Origin: JBGQOG01 sp052113705
GTDB lineage: Bacteria; Pseudomonadota; Alphaproteobacteria; Rhodobacterales; Rhodobacteraceae
NCBI RefSeq assembly: GCF_052113705.1
Contig: NZ_JBGQOG010000004.1
Location: forward strand, 124,001-188,000
Length of the DNA: 64,000 nucleotides
Direction of reading: 5' to 3'
The number at the start of each line of letters is the position of its first letter. Position 1 is the first letter of the stretch. Both the position numbers and the translations under genes were made by a program. Under the pieces are notes generated by a model. The model worked only from the letters and a program-made list of their open reading frames with translations. It did no database searches and was not told the DNA's origin. Of the stretch, positions 16,712-26,350 are shown in pieces.

Positions 16712-18178
16712 TCAGGCAAGCCCGGCGCCGGGTGGAACCTCTGTGCGCCCGGCCTGCGGTGCGGGCGCTGCCGACGGCTCAAGCGGCAGTAAAAAGCGCA
16801 GCTGTGTGCCCTGTCCGGGCGCGGAGGCTATGATCATCGTGCCGCCGAGTGCCTCCACATGGTAGCGCATCCCTTGCAGCCCCAGCCCGGAGCTCTGCCC
16901 GTCCAGAACCGCAGCCGGAATCCCCGGCCCGGAATCCTCGATCGTCAGCAACAGCATGCCGTTGCTCAGTTCCGCCTGCACCCTTTGCGTGGCGCCGGGG
17001 GCATGTTTGTGACCGTTGGTCAGCGCCTCACGCAGCAATTGCGCGGCACAGAGCAGGGTTTGCGCCGGAAGCTCGGGCAGGCCATCGATGCCCGTGCAAT
17101 CCACCTGGGTGCCGCTGCGCTTTTCATGCACCTCGACGATGCGCCGCAAGCTGCCGCATAGGGTATTTTGCGCGTCACTTTCCTGCAGAAACAAGCCTTT
17201 GGAGACGCGTGTCAGGTCCGATAGCGCCTGCGCCGCCGCCTGACGGACCGATTCCACCAACGCCCCGGCCTGGGCGCGCGGCTTGCCCCGGCGGGTTTGA
17301 TCGGCCTCAATTTCATCCATCCGCAACAGAATATAGGTGAGCAGTTGTGCGGGCCCGTCGTGCAGCTCAATGCCGACCCGGCGCTGCACGCGCTGGTCGA
17401 CCTCGGCCAGATCCTCCTGACTGGCCTCGATCTGCGCCTGCAATGCCTGATTGGCTTTTTGAAAGGCCAGCTGCCCTGCTTGCAGCGCCTCAAGTTCGCG
17501 GCGCTGCGCGATCAGCATCTTGTCGCCCTGGCGGACGAGGAGAAACAGCGCCCCGAGAATCATCAGGCTGATGCTGCCCGTCACCCGCCAGGTATCGATG
17601 CGGGCGAGCGCTATCTGGGCGCTCAAATCGGTGCCGTCGAAATGAAACTCCTCCACCGCAATGATCTTATCGGAAGTTTCACTGCGCAAAGGCACATAGA
17701 TCTCGTAAATCGGCCCGTCGCTTTCATGGGGCGCTGCGGCCGTATCATCATGGTCGTCGAAATAGCCGTAGATCTGGCCGTTCAGCGCCGCGGCGATTTC
17801 GGCCGTGTTCAGCCAGGTGTCGATCTCGCGATGATCCGAGGCGTAGTAGATCTGTCCGCTTGGCCGCCAGATCCGCATCGCGACAACATTCTGCCGCATG
17901 TTCAGATCGTCGGCGGCCTGATCGAGTTGGGCAATTTTCTCGGGTGAGGCGCGCAGGTCGGTTTCGATCCCGGCCGTCAGCGGGGCGATGTACTGGTTCA
18001 TATAGGTGCCGAACGGCCCGGCATTGCGCAGCAGGATCGCATGCGTGACCCGGTCCGCGACCCATTTGTCGATCAGCACCGTGGCGAGCAACATCAACAG
18101 GGCCGCCGCCACCATCACCCCGGATGTCAGTGACGTTTTCGGCAGTTGCGACGCCAGTGGTTGTGCTCTGCTGGACAT
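16712..18178 (-). CDS. Membrane sensor histidine kinase, HisKA_3 (NarX/UhpB-like) type
   Basis: A 488-residue kinase. A membrane helix at about residues 19-40 and another near 185-205 flank an extracytoplasmic sensor (residues about 40-185). A coiled-coil rich in Gln/Glu leads to the HisKA_3 box RVGIELHDGPAQLLTYILL with phospho-acceptor His273. The ATPase part has LLREALTNGHKHAPG and SSGLGLQGMRYHVEALGG. An ATG at 18232 would add 18 residues; neither start has a good ribosome site, and the shorter form places the membrane helix conventionally. It converges with the NarL-type regulator, its probable partner, and its promoter faces the peroxidase locus. Confidence 0.88.
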   Translation of the reverse strand: MSSRAQPLASQLPKTSLTSGVMVAAALLMLLATVLIDKWVADRVTHAILLRNAGPFGTYMNQYIAPLTAGIETDLRASPEKIAQLDQAADDLNMRQNVVAMRIWRPSGQIYYASDHREIDTWLNTAEIAAALNGQIYGYFDDHDDTAAAPHESDGPIYEIYVPLRSETSDKIIAVEEFHFDGTDLSAQIALARIDTWRVTGSISLMILGALFLLVRQGDKMLIAQRRELEALQAGQLAFQKANQALQAQIEASQEDLAEVDQRVQRRVGIELHDGPAQLLTYILLRMDEIEADQTRRGKPRAQAGALVESVRQAAAQALSDLTRVSKGLFLQESDAQNTLCGSLRRIVEVHEKRSGTQVDCTGIDGLPELPAQTLLCAAQLLREALTNGHKHAPGATQRVQAELSNGMLLLTIEDSGPGIPAAVLDGQSSGLGLQGMRYHVEALGGTMIIASAPGQGTQLRFLLPLEPSAAPAPQAGRTEVPPGAGLA

Positions 18179-18788
18179 TTCCTGTTCCCGGAGGTCATGC
18201 GCGCTCAGGTTGCGCGCCGTATATTCTGGCATTTCAGTGTAAAGAAAAAGACAGCGGCTTTAAATTGTTCAAAAAGACAGGTCAAAACGGGCGAAATGGC
18301 AATTTGAAAAGAGACGCGTTTTCCATATGGGCTGTCCATTGCCAAAGCCGATATGCCGCCTGATCCCATAACTGACCGAAAGAACATCATAATTACTCAG
18401 TCCGGACGGCGGTTCGTGCATGCCTCTGTGGCGCCGGTGGCTGAAATCGTGCGTGCCGGAAACTGTTTAACCTCGTGCGATTTCTTTCCGCATGCCCACC
18501 CAAATTCAACCTGTGGTTTAATTTATGTGGAGGGTTCATCTGCTGCAAACTGTGTTCGTCAAACACGCATGCGTAAAATGCTGCAACTGCGAAGATAATA
18601 TAGAGGGTCCGAAAACTTTTTGAATCTGCTTGGATCTGCCACATTTTTGCATCTGCACCGCTTTTGGCGGCACGTTTTAACATGACGGGAGCGTCATAAT
18701 ATCAAGATCTTATCCGTGGCGCGTGCTCATCCGGCAGGGTTTGCGGGCGGTGGCGCCAATCTCTCAAATCGGAAGATAGTTTAAGTGT

Positions 18789-18811
18789 ATGATTTTTATA
18801 ATAAAAATCAT
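18789..18811. promoter_or_regulatory. Perfect AT-rich palindrome, candidate operator
   Basis: ATGATTTTTAT, a central A, then its exact reverse complement: a 23-base perfect palindrome in an otherwise GC-rich genome. It lies about 330 bases before the peroxidase ATG. It could bind a dimeric regulator or form an RNA stem. Confidence 0.55.
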
Positions 18812-18817
18812 CAGCAT

Positions 18818-18831
18818 CGGACTTAAGTCCG
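18818..18831. promoter_or_regulatory. Perfect palindrome CGGACTTAAGTCCG, candidate operator
   Basis: A 14-base perfect palindrome 6 bases after the AT-rich palindrome. It is itself flanked by an inverted pair GCATCGGA (18814-18821) and TCCGATGC (18852-18859). A further near-inverted pair, CTTTTGGGTCC (18859-18869) and GGACCAAAAG (18886-18895), follows. The recurring core is GGAC/GTCC. Confidence 0.5.
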
Positions 18832-19139
18832 GATAAGCTTGGGCCCTTTGATCCGATGCTTTTGGGTCCTTCGGCCATTCAAGTCGGACCAAAAGAAGCG
18901 CGTATTCATTGGACTTAGCGCAATTCCGCGCCGGACATGGTTATGAAAAAGTTAATGCACAGATTCGGCGTCTGGAGGCTGCTGGTCGCTTTGATGTCAA
19001 AGCGTCTCTCTCCTGCGCTCTGCCCTTGATCCTGCGGGTGGCCGGTGCCGCCCCTTCGTGCGGCGTCCGGCAGGCTTGTCCTGGCCGTGCCTGCGTCCCT
19101 GTTCATTTGGCCGGTGGCGGCTATTCGGAGGATACTTCC

Positions 19140-22100
19140 ATGATCAAACTTGGCGCATCCGATCTTACCTATCTGTTGTCTCAGGTTAAAATCGGTACAG
19201 ATTATTCGCAGCTGAACGGTCCGCTGGACCCGAACGGCGTCCGCGAAGTCGCTGGGTCCAACAACAACCTGGTGGGCGCCTTTGACGAGAACGGCGTGTT
19301 CCAGCCGGGTGCCAATATCAATGGCGACTGGGGGCAGGCCGATACCGATTTCCTGCGGATGTTTGCCACCGATCACCCGAGCGGCCCCGCGGCCGGGGTC
19401 ATCTACACCTATGGCAGCGTGTCGAAAATGGCCGTGACCGATGCGAATGGCGTGGCGCCGGGCGGGGCGGGCTATATCCCGACCTTCGGCGATGCGCCTT
19501 TTGACAATATCGTGATGGACGGCTCGCCCCGGCTGGTGTCGCAGCTCATTGCCAGCTCGGATGTCGACCCGCTCAGCCCGACCTATAACCCCGCCGCCTA
19601 TGAGGCGATGATGGCGATGGGCGGCAATCCGGTGGACACCAGCAACAGCGTCGTCGGCACGCAGCAGACCGCGTTCATCCCCAATCCGGGCATTCTGGGC
19701 GGGGTGCCCTACAACGAATGGTTCGTCGCCTTCGGGCAGTTCTTCGACCATGGCCTCGACTTCATCTCGAAGGGCGGCGGCTATGTGATGATCGAGATCA
19801 AGGAGAATGATCCGCTCTATGTCAGCCCGACGCTGCCGGGCGGCGCGCCGAATCCGGCCTTCATTCCGGGCGCCTCGAACATGATGATGCTCAGCCGCGC
19901 CAGCCTGTCGAATCCGGCCTCGGATTTCGACGCGACGGGGCATCTGCTGCCCGATGTCGTGCCGCTCTTCAACAACAACACCGGCCTCTTGATCGACCAG
20001 AGCCAGACCTATGGTTCGGCGGCATCGGTCAATGCCTTGCTGCGGGAATATGACGCCGCCGGGCATCTGACGGGCCGGCTGATCGACGCTTCGGCCGATG
20101 GCATGGTCGGCGGCGTCGCCGTGGGCGCGATCGGTGCGGATGGCCGCGTGGTGGATGGCCGGAGCGAGCTGGCGACCTGGGCCGATATGAAGGCGAATGC
20201 GCTGCACATCGGGATCGAGCTGACCGATATGGATGTGCTCGATGCGCCCTTGATGCGCGTCAATTCAACGGGGGGGCTCATGTTCACCCCGCAAAGCACG
20301 GTGATGTACCGTTCCGATCTTTCGGTCAGTGCGATGGGGGCCGCGTATAACATCGCCAATGACCCGTTCTACCGCGATGCGGCGGGCAATGTGCTGCACA
20401 CCCATCAGGCCATTCTGGCCGATATCGCGCAGGGCGCCAATCCGGGCGATCCGCATGTGCCCTTCGTGCCTGAACTTCTGGCGCAGCACTATGTCTCGGG
20501 TGACGGTCGGGTGAATGAAAACGTCGGCCTGACCGCCGTGCACCACGTCTTTCATGAAGAGCATAACATGCAGGTGGCCGCGATTCAGGCCGCGGTGCTG
20601 GAGCAAGCCGCCCTGCTGACGGGGGCTGCCGCCAATGCCTATCTGGCGGAATGGCAGACAGCACCGGGCGTCTGGAATGGCGAGCGTCTCTATCAGGCGG
20701 CGCGGATCATCACGGAATCCGAATATAACCACATTGCCATCGACCAATATGTCGGCGGCCTTTACCCCGCATTGCCGGAATTCGTCTCGTATTCTGCCGA
20801 CATCAACATGAGCGTCACGCTGGAATTCAGCCAGGCCGTTTTCCGGCTGGGCCATTCGCAACTGTCTGAAATGATGCAGTTTGCGGTGGTGGATGCCAAT
20901 GGCGTGATGCCGGGCGAGGCGGGCTATGTGCCCACCTACAGCGAGGTGGGGCTGTTTGATGCCTTCCTCAATCCGGCGCTCTATGAGGCGAATTCGGCGG
21001 CGGGCATCACGCTGGGGCTGCTGAACCAGCAGGGCAACGAGATTGACGAATTCGTCACCTCCGGCGTGCAGCAATCGCTGCTGGGGGCACCGCTGGATCT
21101 GGCGGCGCTGAACATCGCGCGCGGCCGGGATGTGGGCCTGCCGACGCTGAACGAGCTGCGCAAAGAGGTCTATGACGGGCTGAACCAGATCAACCCCGGC
21201 GAAAACGGCTCGGGCATCGCGCCTTATACCAGCTGGGCGGATTACGGCGGCCATCTGCGCAACCCGGCCTCGCTGGTGAACTTCATTGCCGCCTATGCGC
21301 GCGATGATGATCCGGCGCATGATTGGGGGATCAAGGCCGCCCGCGACGCCTATCTGGCGGGCACCGGCACTTTGGCCGACATCCGCGCGGCGGCGGCGGC
21401 GGTGATCACGGCAGCGAATGATGCGTTGAGCGCGGATCATTTTGCCGCGATCAACTTCCTGCAGGGGGCGCCTGTCTATGACCCGGTCACCCGCACCTGG
21501 TCGGATTCGGGGGGCGGCGATCAGGGCTTCTGGGATGTCGATCTCTGGATCGGCGGTCTGGCCGAGCAACAGATGTTCGACGGCCCGCTGGGCACCACCT
21601 TCAGCTTTGTCATGCTCGATTTCGCGCAACGCATGCAGGATGGCGACCGCTTCTATTACCTCTACCGGATGCCCGTCGGGCAACATCTGGGCGATCAGAT
21701 CATCGGCGAGCAATTCTCGGATCTGATCATGCGCACCACCGGGCTTGAGCATATCGCGGATGCCTTTGCCGCGCAGACGGCCTATTACACGCTGGATGGC
21801 ACCGGATCGCTCTCGGATGTGGATGCCGACGACAACATCAACGACTATTTCAACGCCATCTACGAGCTGCAGCCGGACGGCAGCAGCGCCAATGGTGGCC
21901 ATATCGTCGTCGCGGGGCTGGATGGCGATGACTATATCATCGCGGGCCTCGGGGATGATGTGGTCTACGGCGATGCGGGCAATGACCGGATCGAGGGCGC
22001 CCAGGGCAACGACCATCTCTATGGCGGCGACGGCGACGATTACATCTCGGACTATGAGAACGATGATTTCATCTCTGGCGGTAATGGCAATGACACGATC

Positions 22101-25100
22101 TTTGCCGGGCCGGGGGTTCTGGACACCTCGCATGGCAATGACGGCGATGACGAGGTGCATGGCGGCGACGGCGTCGATGAGGTCTTTGGCGACGATGGCG
22201 ATGACCGCCTCTATGGCGAGGGCGACACCGACCTGATCATGGGCGGTGACGGCAATGACTTCATGGATGGCGGCGACAGCGTCGATGAGATGTTCGGCGG
22301 CAATGGAAATGACTGGATGCGCGGCGGTGTCGGCGATGACAACATCAACGGCGGCTCGGGCAATGACCTGATGGAAGGCGGCCTCGGGCCGACAGCCAAT
22401 GACGGTGACCGGCTGAACGGCGACAGCCCGCTGACCCCGGGGCAGACGATCCTTGAATATAACGGCGACGGCTCTGAGGGCGATATGGACATCGTCAGCT
22501 ATGAGAATGTCGGCTTCTCGATCGTGGCCAGTCTGCAGGACGCCAATGCCAACGGCACCTCCAGCAACCTGCGCGACACCTATGCCTTTGACGAAGGGCT
22601 GGTCGGGTCGGGCAACAACGATACGCTGACCGGGGCGGATGACAGCGGCACGGCGGGCAATGGCGCCAACAACTATCTGATCGGCGGCGGCGGCGACGAT
22701 ATTCTCACCGGCCTTGGCGGCGACGATCTGATCGTGGGCGATTCCGCGGTGGTGGACAACAGCCTCTACTGGATCGGCGATCAGCGCTCGATGACGCTGG
22801 TGCCGGCGGCGGTCAGCGTGGCCCCGCGGATCAACGAATTCCACTATGACGACAGCGGCAATGACAGCAATCAGTTCATCGAGGTCCGCATTGGTGCGGG
22901 GCAGGCGCTGAACGGGCTGACGGTCACGCTGTACAATGGTGCGAACGGGCAGGTCTATGCGACCTTGCCGGTCACGGGGTCACCGGCAAGCAGCGATGCC
23001 AATTACGACTACTATGTCGTGTCGCTTGGCAACAGCAACGGCTTCAATGATCCATTCCAGAACGGCAATCCCGACGGCATCTCGCTGTCAAACGCGGGCG
23101 GGCTGATCGAATTCCTCTCTTATGAGGGCAGCTTTGCGGCGACGAACGGGGTCGCGAATGGTGTCACCTCGACCGATGTCGGCGTGTCGGAGAACGGCTT
23201 TGGCAGCGCGAACGACTCGCTGCAGCGGGCCGATGGCGGCAGCTGGGCCAGCGATGCCGCCAACACCCGGGGTGCGGCCAATACCGGCAGCGGTCAGCCG
23301 ACCTACACCCCGAAGGTGATCGACCATATCATCACCAACTGGATGGGCACCGGCGAGGACCGTCCGGTCTTCACCGACGGCTCAATCGGCCATATCTTGG
23401 GCGATCACGGTGCTGAAGGCCGAGATATTGCGGTGTTCCGTGGCAGGATTGCGGATTACACGATCACCTTCAACCCCGATGGCACGGTGACGGTGCATGA
23501 TGATCGCGATCCGGCGACGACGATTGATCCGGTGACCGGGGTCGACACCTTCGACGGCACCGACACGCTGATCGGCATCGAGACCGCGCGTTTCTCGAAT
23601 GGCACGGTGAAAATCGTCAATCAGGGCCCCTCGCTGGCGCTGCATGCCTATGACCTTCTGGGGACCTATATCGAGACCTTCGGCACCGCGAGCTACAGTG
23701 GCACCGATGCGGGCAGCCCCTCGCCGGCCTTTGACTGGACGACGAGCTGGGTGGAAAGCAACGACAATGGCTCTCCCAATTCGGGCGATATCCGGATCAG
23801 CGGCGGGCGGCTCAACTTCACCGGCACCAATGCCGGGAATGAGAGCATCTCGCGGGCGATCAATCTGGCGGGGGTGCAATCGGCGACGCTGAGCTTTGAC
23901 TATCAGGACGTGAATGTCACCGGCAGCGAGGCGATGAATGTCGAGGCCTGGAACGGCACCGGCTGGGACAGCCTGGGCAGCATCAACACCAGCGGCTCGG
24001 GCAGCTTCTCGGCGGTGCTGAGCGGGGCGCAGCTGGGGGCGGGGTCGCAGATCCGTTTCCGTGCCAGTGGCAACTGGGACAATGGCGATGATGTCTTCAT
24101 CGACAATATCCACATCGCCGTGACGGGCCCGGCCGCCGCGCCAAGCGTAAACTACACCGCCGCAACCTATGTTGAGGGCGGTGCGGAAGTGGCAATCGCC
24201 AATATGCCCGGCATCACCGACCCGGATGATACCTCGGTGCACTCGGCCCGTATCGTGCTGCTGAACGCCCGGGCCGGGGACATGCTGAACGAGCATGGCA
24301 TCGGCGGCGACGGCATCTCGGGGGCGGTGACCACCGAGGGGGCCAATCTGGTGCTGACGCTGACCGGCACGGCCAGTTTCGCGGAATACCAGGCGGCGAT
24401 CCAGGCGGTGACCTTCTCCAGCAGCTCGGCGGACCCGGACGAGACGGACCGGGTGATCCAGGTGACGGTGAACGATGGCTATGTCGACAGCAATGTGGCG
24501 CTGGCGACGGTTGCGGTGCAGGCGGTGGACAATATCGTGGCGGGAGCGGACCGCATCATCACCAACTTCACCGGCACGATCCAGGTGCCTGCCTGGGCGC
24601 TGCTGGCCAATGACAGCAGCCCGAACAGCCCGCTGAGCCTGACCAGCGCGACCGAGACCCCCGCGGGCCAGTTCAGCTTCAGCGTTTCCGGCACCAACCC
24701 GGTCAATCTGAGCTACACCACCACCTCGGACCGCACCTTCACCTACACGGCGCATGACGGGGTTTTGCCGGACGCCACCGGCAATGTGCAGGTGCATTTC
24801 GACTCGAACTCGATCAACGGGACCGGGGCGGATGAGATCATGTTCGGCGACAATGACAGTGACACCTTCACCGGTGGTGGCGGCAATGACATCATCTTTG
24901 CGGGGGGCGGCAATGACAACACCGTCTGGTTCGTGGGCGACGGCCGCGACACGGTGAATGGCGGCACGGGCACCGGGGATACGTTCACCACCAACGGCGG
25001 CGGCACCTACAAGATCTATGCCATCGCCGGGGCCTCGAATGCGGCGCAACGCAGTGCGCTGGCCACGATGCTGGCGACGACATTCCTCACCGATACCGAG

Positions 25101-26279
25101 ATCGTCATCACCCACACGCCCAGCGGCGGTATGGAGGGCGTGATCGCCGAGATCGACAATGTCGAGGAGCTGGTGATCAACGGGTTGAACGTCACCGCCA
25201 ACAATGGCGGCGGGCTGGACACCAATCTGAATGTCTCGGTGTTCGGGGATTTCGCGCCGACCGCGCTGGCCTACAGCACGATCCATGTGAACGGCGGCGA
25301 TGGCGACGATTCCGTCGACATCTCCGGCATGACCTCGGACCACCGGATCGTGTTCCACTCCGGTTTGGGCGATGATCACTTCTACGGCGGAATGCGGCCG
25401 CAGGATGTGATGGACGATCAGGACGGCACGGCGCCGGATGACGGTGGCGCGACCGACCCGACCCCCGAAACCCCGACCGAGTTACCCGCCAACTGGCCCT
25501 ATACCGGCACCGATGCAGGCGAGACCATGGTCTGGGATGATGCGCCCGATCATATCTTTGGTCTTGGCGGCAACGACAACATCTTTGGCCGGGGTGGCAA
25601 TGACCGGCTTTTCGGCGATGAGGGCAACGACCGCCTTTTCGGCGAAGCAGGGGACGATTATCTCGACGGCGGTGCCGGCAACGATGTGATCTTCGGCGGC
25701 GACGGCAATGACCGTTTCATCGCCCACAGTGGCGATGGCGATGACGTCTATTACGGCGATGACGATGATGCCTACATCGATACGCTGGACATGTCGGCAA
25801 TAGATTTCCGGGTCACGGTGGATCTGGGCAATGGCTACATGGAGCGGGGTTCGGTCTACAGCTCGGCAACCGGGCGGGACACGATCTGGGGCGTTGAAAA
25901 TGCCATCACCGGGCGTGGCAATGACGCGATCACCGCGTCGGATGCGGTCAATGTGATGGATGGTGGCGCCGGGCATGACACCTATCGCTTCCTGTCCGCG
26001 CAGGGCGCTGATGGCGATACGATTGTGGGCTTTGAGCCCGGCGACCGTATTGATCTGAGCCGCATCGATGCCGATGGCGACACCGCGGGCGATCAGGCCT
26101 TCACGCTGGTGTCGGGCGGGTTCAGCGGCGCGCTGGGCGAGTTGATGGTGAGCTACGCCACCGATGCGGAAGGCGAGGTGACGGTGATCGAGGGCAATGC
26201 CTCCGGCGACGATACAGCGGAATTCTCGCTGACATTGCGCGGGCATCACGCGCTCACCGGCGGTGACTTCAATCTGTGA
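19140..26279 (+). CDS. Giant secreted RTX protein with an animal-type haem peroxidase domain (MopA-like)
   Basis: A 2379-residue protein with no N-terminal signal peptide. Residues about 60-840 form an animal-type haem peroxidase: distal His204 in FGQFFDHGLD, RVNE at 457-460, HHVFHEEHN at 468-476, proximal His572 in FRLGHSQL, and NIARGRD at 658-664. RTX calcium-binding nonapeptides occupy about 926-1083, 1174-1201, 1893-1950 and 2137-2195. Between them lie a lamin-tail-like segment (PRINEFHYDDSGND), a jelly-roll-like segment and cadherin-like segments. The C terminus (FEPGDRIDLSRID) resembles type I secretion signals. Such proteins oxidise Mn(II) in Aurantimonas and Erythrobacter (MopA); that activity is inferred here. 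The exporter genes follow. The ATG at 19140 has GGAGGA; the TTG at 18909 was rejected. Confidence 0.88.
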   Translation: MIKLGASDLTYLLSQVKIGTDYSQLNGPLDPNGVREVAGSNNNLVGAFDENGVFQPGANINGDWGQADTDFLRMFATDHPSGPAAGVIYTYGSVSKMAVTDANGVAPGGAGYIPTFGDAPFDNIVMDGSPRLVSQLIASSDVDPLSPTYNPAAYEAMMAMGGNPVDTSNSVVGTQQTAFIPNPGILGGVPYNEWFVAFGQFFDHGLDFISKGGGYVMIEIKENDPLYVSPTLPGGAPNPAFIPGASNMMMLSRASLSNPASDFDATGHLLPDVVPLFNNNTGLLIDQSQTYGSAASVNALLREYDAAGHLTGRLIDASADGMVGGVAVGAIGADGRVVDGRSELATWADMKANALHIGIELTDMDVLDAPLMRVNSTGGLMFTPQSTVMYRSDLSVSAMGAAYNIANDPFYRDAAGNVLHTHQAILADIAQGANPGDPHVPFVPELLAQHYVSGDGRVNENVGLTAVHHVFHEEHNMQVAAIQAAVLEQAALLTGAAANAYLAEWQTAPGVWNGERLYQAARIITESEYNHIAIDQYVGGLYPALPEFVSYSADINMSVTLEFSQAVFRLGHSQLSEMMQFAVVDANGVMPGEAGYVPTYSEVGLFDAFLNPALYEANSAAGITLGLLNQQGNEIDEFVTSGVQQSLLGAPLDLAALNIARGRDVGLPTLNELRKEVYDGLNQINPGENGSGIAPYTSWADYGGHLRNPASLVNFIAAYARDDDPAHDWGIKAARDAYLAGTGTLADIRAAAAAVITAANDALSADHFAAINFLQGAPVYDPVTRTWSDSGGGDQGFWDVDLWIGGLAEQQMFDGPLGTTFSFVMLDFAQRMQDGDRFYYLYRMPVGQHLGDQIIGEQFSDLIMRTTGLEHIADAFAAQTAYYTLDGTGSLSDVDADDNINDYFNAIYELQPDGSSANGGHIVVAGLDGDDYIIAGLGDDVVYGDAGNDRIEGAQGNDHLYGGDGDDYISDYENDDFISGGNGNDTIFAGPGVLDTSHGNDGDDEVHGGDGVDEVFGDDGDDRLYGEGDTDLIMGGDGNDFMDGGDSVDEMFGGNGNDWMRGGVGDDNINGGSGNDLMEGGLGPTANDGDRLNGDSPLTPGQTILEYNGDGSEGDMDIVSYENVGFSIVASLQDANANGTSSNLRDTYAFDEGLVGSGNNDTLTGADDSGTAGNGANNYLIGGGGDDILTGLGGDDLIVGDSAVVDNSLYWIGDQRSMTLVPAAVSVAPRINEFHYDDSGNDSNQFIEVRIGAGQALNGLTVTLYNGANGQVYATLPVTGSPASSDANYDYYVVSLGNSNGFNDPFQNGNPDGISLSNAGGLIEFLSYEGSFAATNGVANGVTSTDVGVSENGFGSANDSLQRADGGSWASDAANTRGAANTGSGQPTYTPKVIDHIITNWMGTGEDRPVFTDGSIGHILGDHGAEGRDIAVFRGRIADYTITFNPDGTVTVHDDRDPATTIDPVTGVDTFDGTDTLIGIETARFSNGTVKIVNQGPSLALHAYDLLGTYIETFGTASYSGTDAGSPSPAFDWTTSWVESNDNGSPNSGDIRISGGRLNFTGTNAGNESISRAINLAGVQSATLSFDYQDVNVTGSEAMNVEAWNGTGWDSLGSINTSGSGSFSAVLSGAQLGAGSQIRFRASGNWDNGDDVFIDNIHIAVTGPAAAPSVNYTAATYVEGGAEVAIANMPGITDPDDTSVHSARIVLLNARAGDMLNEHGIGGDGISGAVTTEGANLVLTLTGTASFAEYQAAIQAVTFSSSSADPDETDRVIQVTVNDGYVDSNVALATVAVQAVDNIVAGADRIITNFTGTIQVPAWALLANDSSPNSPLSLTSATETPAGQFSFSVSGTNPVNLSYTTTSDRTFTYTAHDGVLPDATGNVQVHFDSNSINGTGADEIMFGDNDSDTFTGGGGNDIIFAGGGNDNTVWFVGDGRDTVNGGTGTGDTFTTNGGGTYKIYAIAGASNAAQRSALATMLATTFLTDTEIVITHTPSGGMEGVIAEIDNVEELVINGLNVTANNGGGLDTNLNVSVFGDFAPTALAYSTIHVNGGDGDDSVDISGMTSDHRIVFHSGLGDDHFYGGMRPQDVMDDQDGTAPDDGGATDPTPETPTELPANWPYTGTDAGETMVWDDAPDHIFGLGGNDNIFGRGGNDRLFGDEGNDRLFGEAGDDYLDGGAGNDVIFGGDGNDRFIAHSGDGDDVYYGDDDDAYIDTLDMSAIDFRVTVDLGNGYMERGSVYSSATGRDTIWGVENAITGRGNDAITASDAVNVMDGGAGHDTYRFLSAQGADGDTIVGFEPGDRIDLSRIDADGDTAGDQAFTLVSGGFSGALGELMVSYATDAEGEVTVIEGNASGDDTAEFSLTLRGHHALTGGDFNL
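21915..22395 (+). repeat. RTX nonapeptide repeat block 1 (within the peroxidase gene)
   Basis: Codes for a run of GGxGxDxUx calcium-binding repeats (GDDYI, GNDRI, GDDRLYGEGDTDLI, GNDWM, GNDLMEGG). Similar shorter blocks lie at about 22660-22742, 24818-24990 and 25549-25722. The DNA is repetitive because of GGC GAT/AAT GAC codons. It is not a CRISPR or intergenic repeat. Confidence 0.85.
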
Positions 26280-26288
26280 CCGATCTGA

Positions 26289-26318
26289 CCCCGCCCGCGC
26301 GCAACGCGGGCGGGGTTT
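26289..26318 (+). terminator. Strong terminator-like hairpin between the peroxidase gene and its exporter
   Basis: CCCCGCCCGCG, loop CGCAA, CGCGGGCGGGG: a perfect 11-bp stem followed by TTTCCC, 10 bases after the peroxidase stop. It would reduce transcription of the exporter relative to the substrate. It also makes a GTG start overlapping the peroxidase stop (26276) unlikely for the exporter. Confidence 0.75.
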
Positions 26319-26350
26319 CCCGTCCACATCTCATTCATGGGAAGAACATC

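Larger units (their letters stand above)
18179..19139. other. Long AT-richer regulatory region between the sensor kinase and the peroxidase gene
   Basis: About 960 bases with no credible gene, clearly lower in GC than its surroundings. It must hold the kinase promoter (leftward) and the peroxidase promoter (rightward). The right part carries a cluster of palindromes (18789-18811, 18814-18859, 18818-18831, 18859-18895). An in-frame TTG at 18909 precedes the peroxidase frame, but the ATG at 19140 has a GGAGGA site. Confidence 0.6.

Noticed and set aside
18909..19139. N-terminal extension of the peroxidase from a TTG codon
   Set aside because: The extra 77 residues do not resemble an export or enzyme domain, whereas the ATG at 19140 has a GGAGGA ribosome site.
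21915..22395. CRISPR-like array
   Set aside because: The periodicity is codon-level RTX repetition within a reading frame, without constant repeats and unique spacers.
20265..22844. Minus-strand open frame of about 860 codons opposite the peroxidase gene
   Set aside because: Produced by the repetitive GGC/GAT codons of the RTX and peroxidase gene; low-complexity Ile/Ala/Val/Asp protein.
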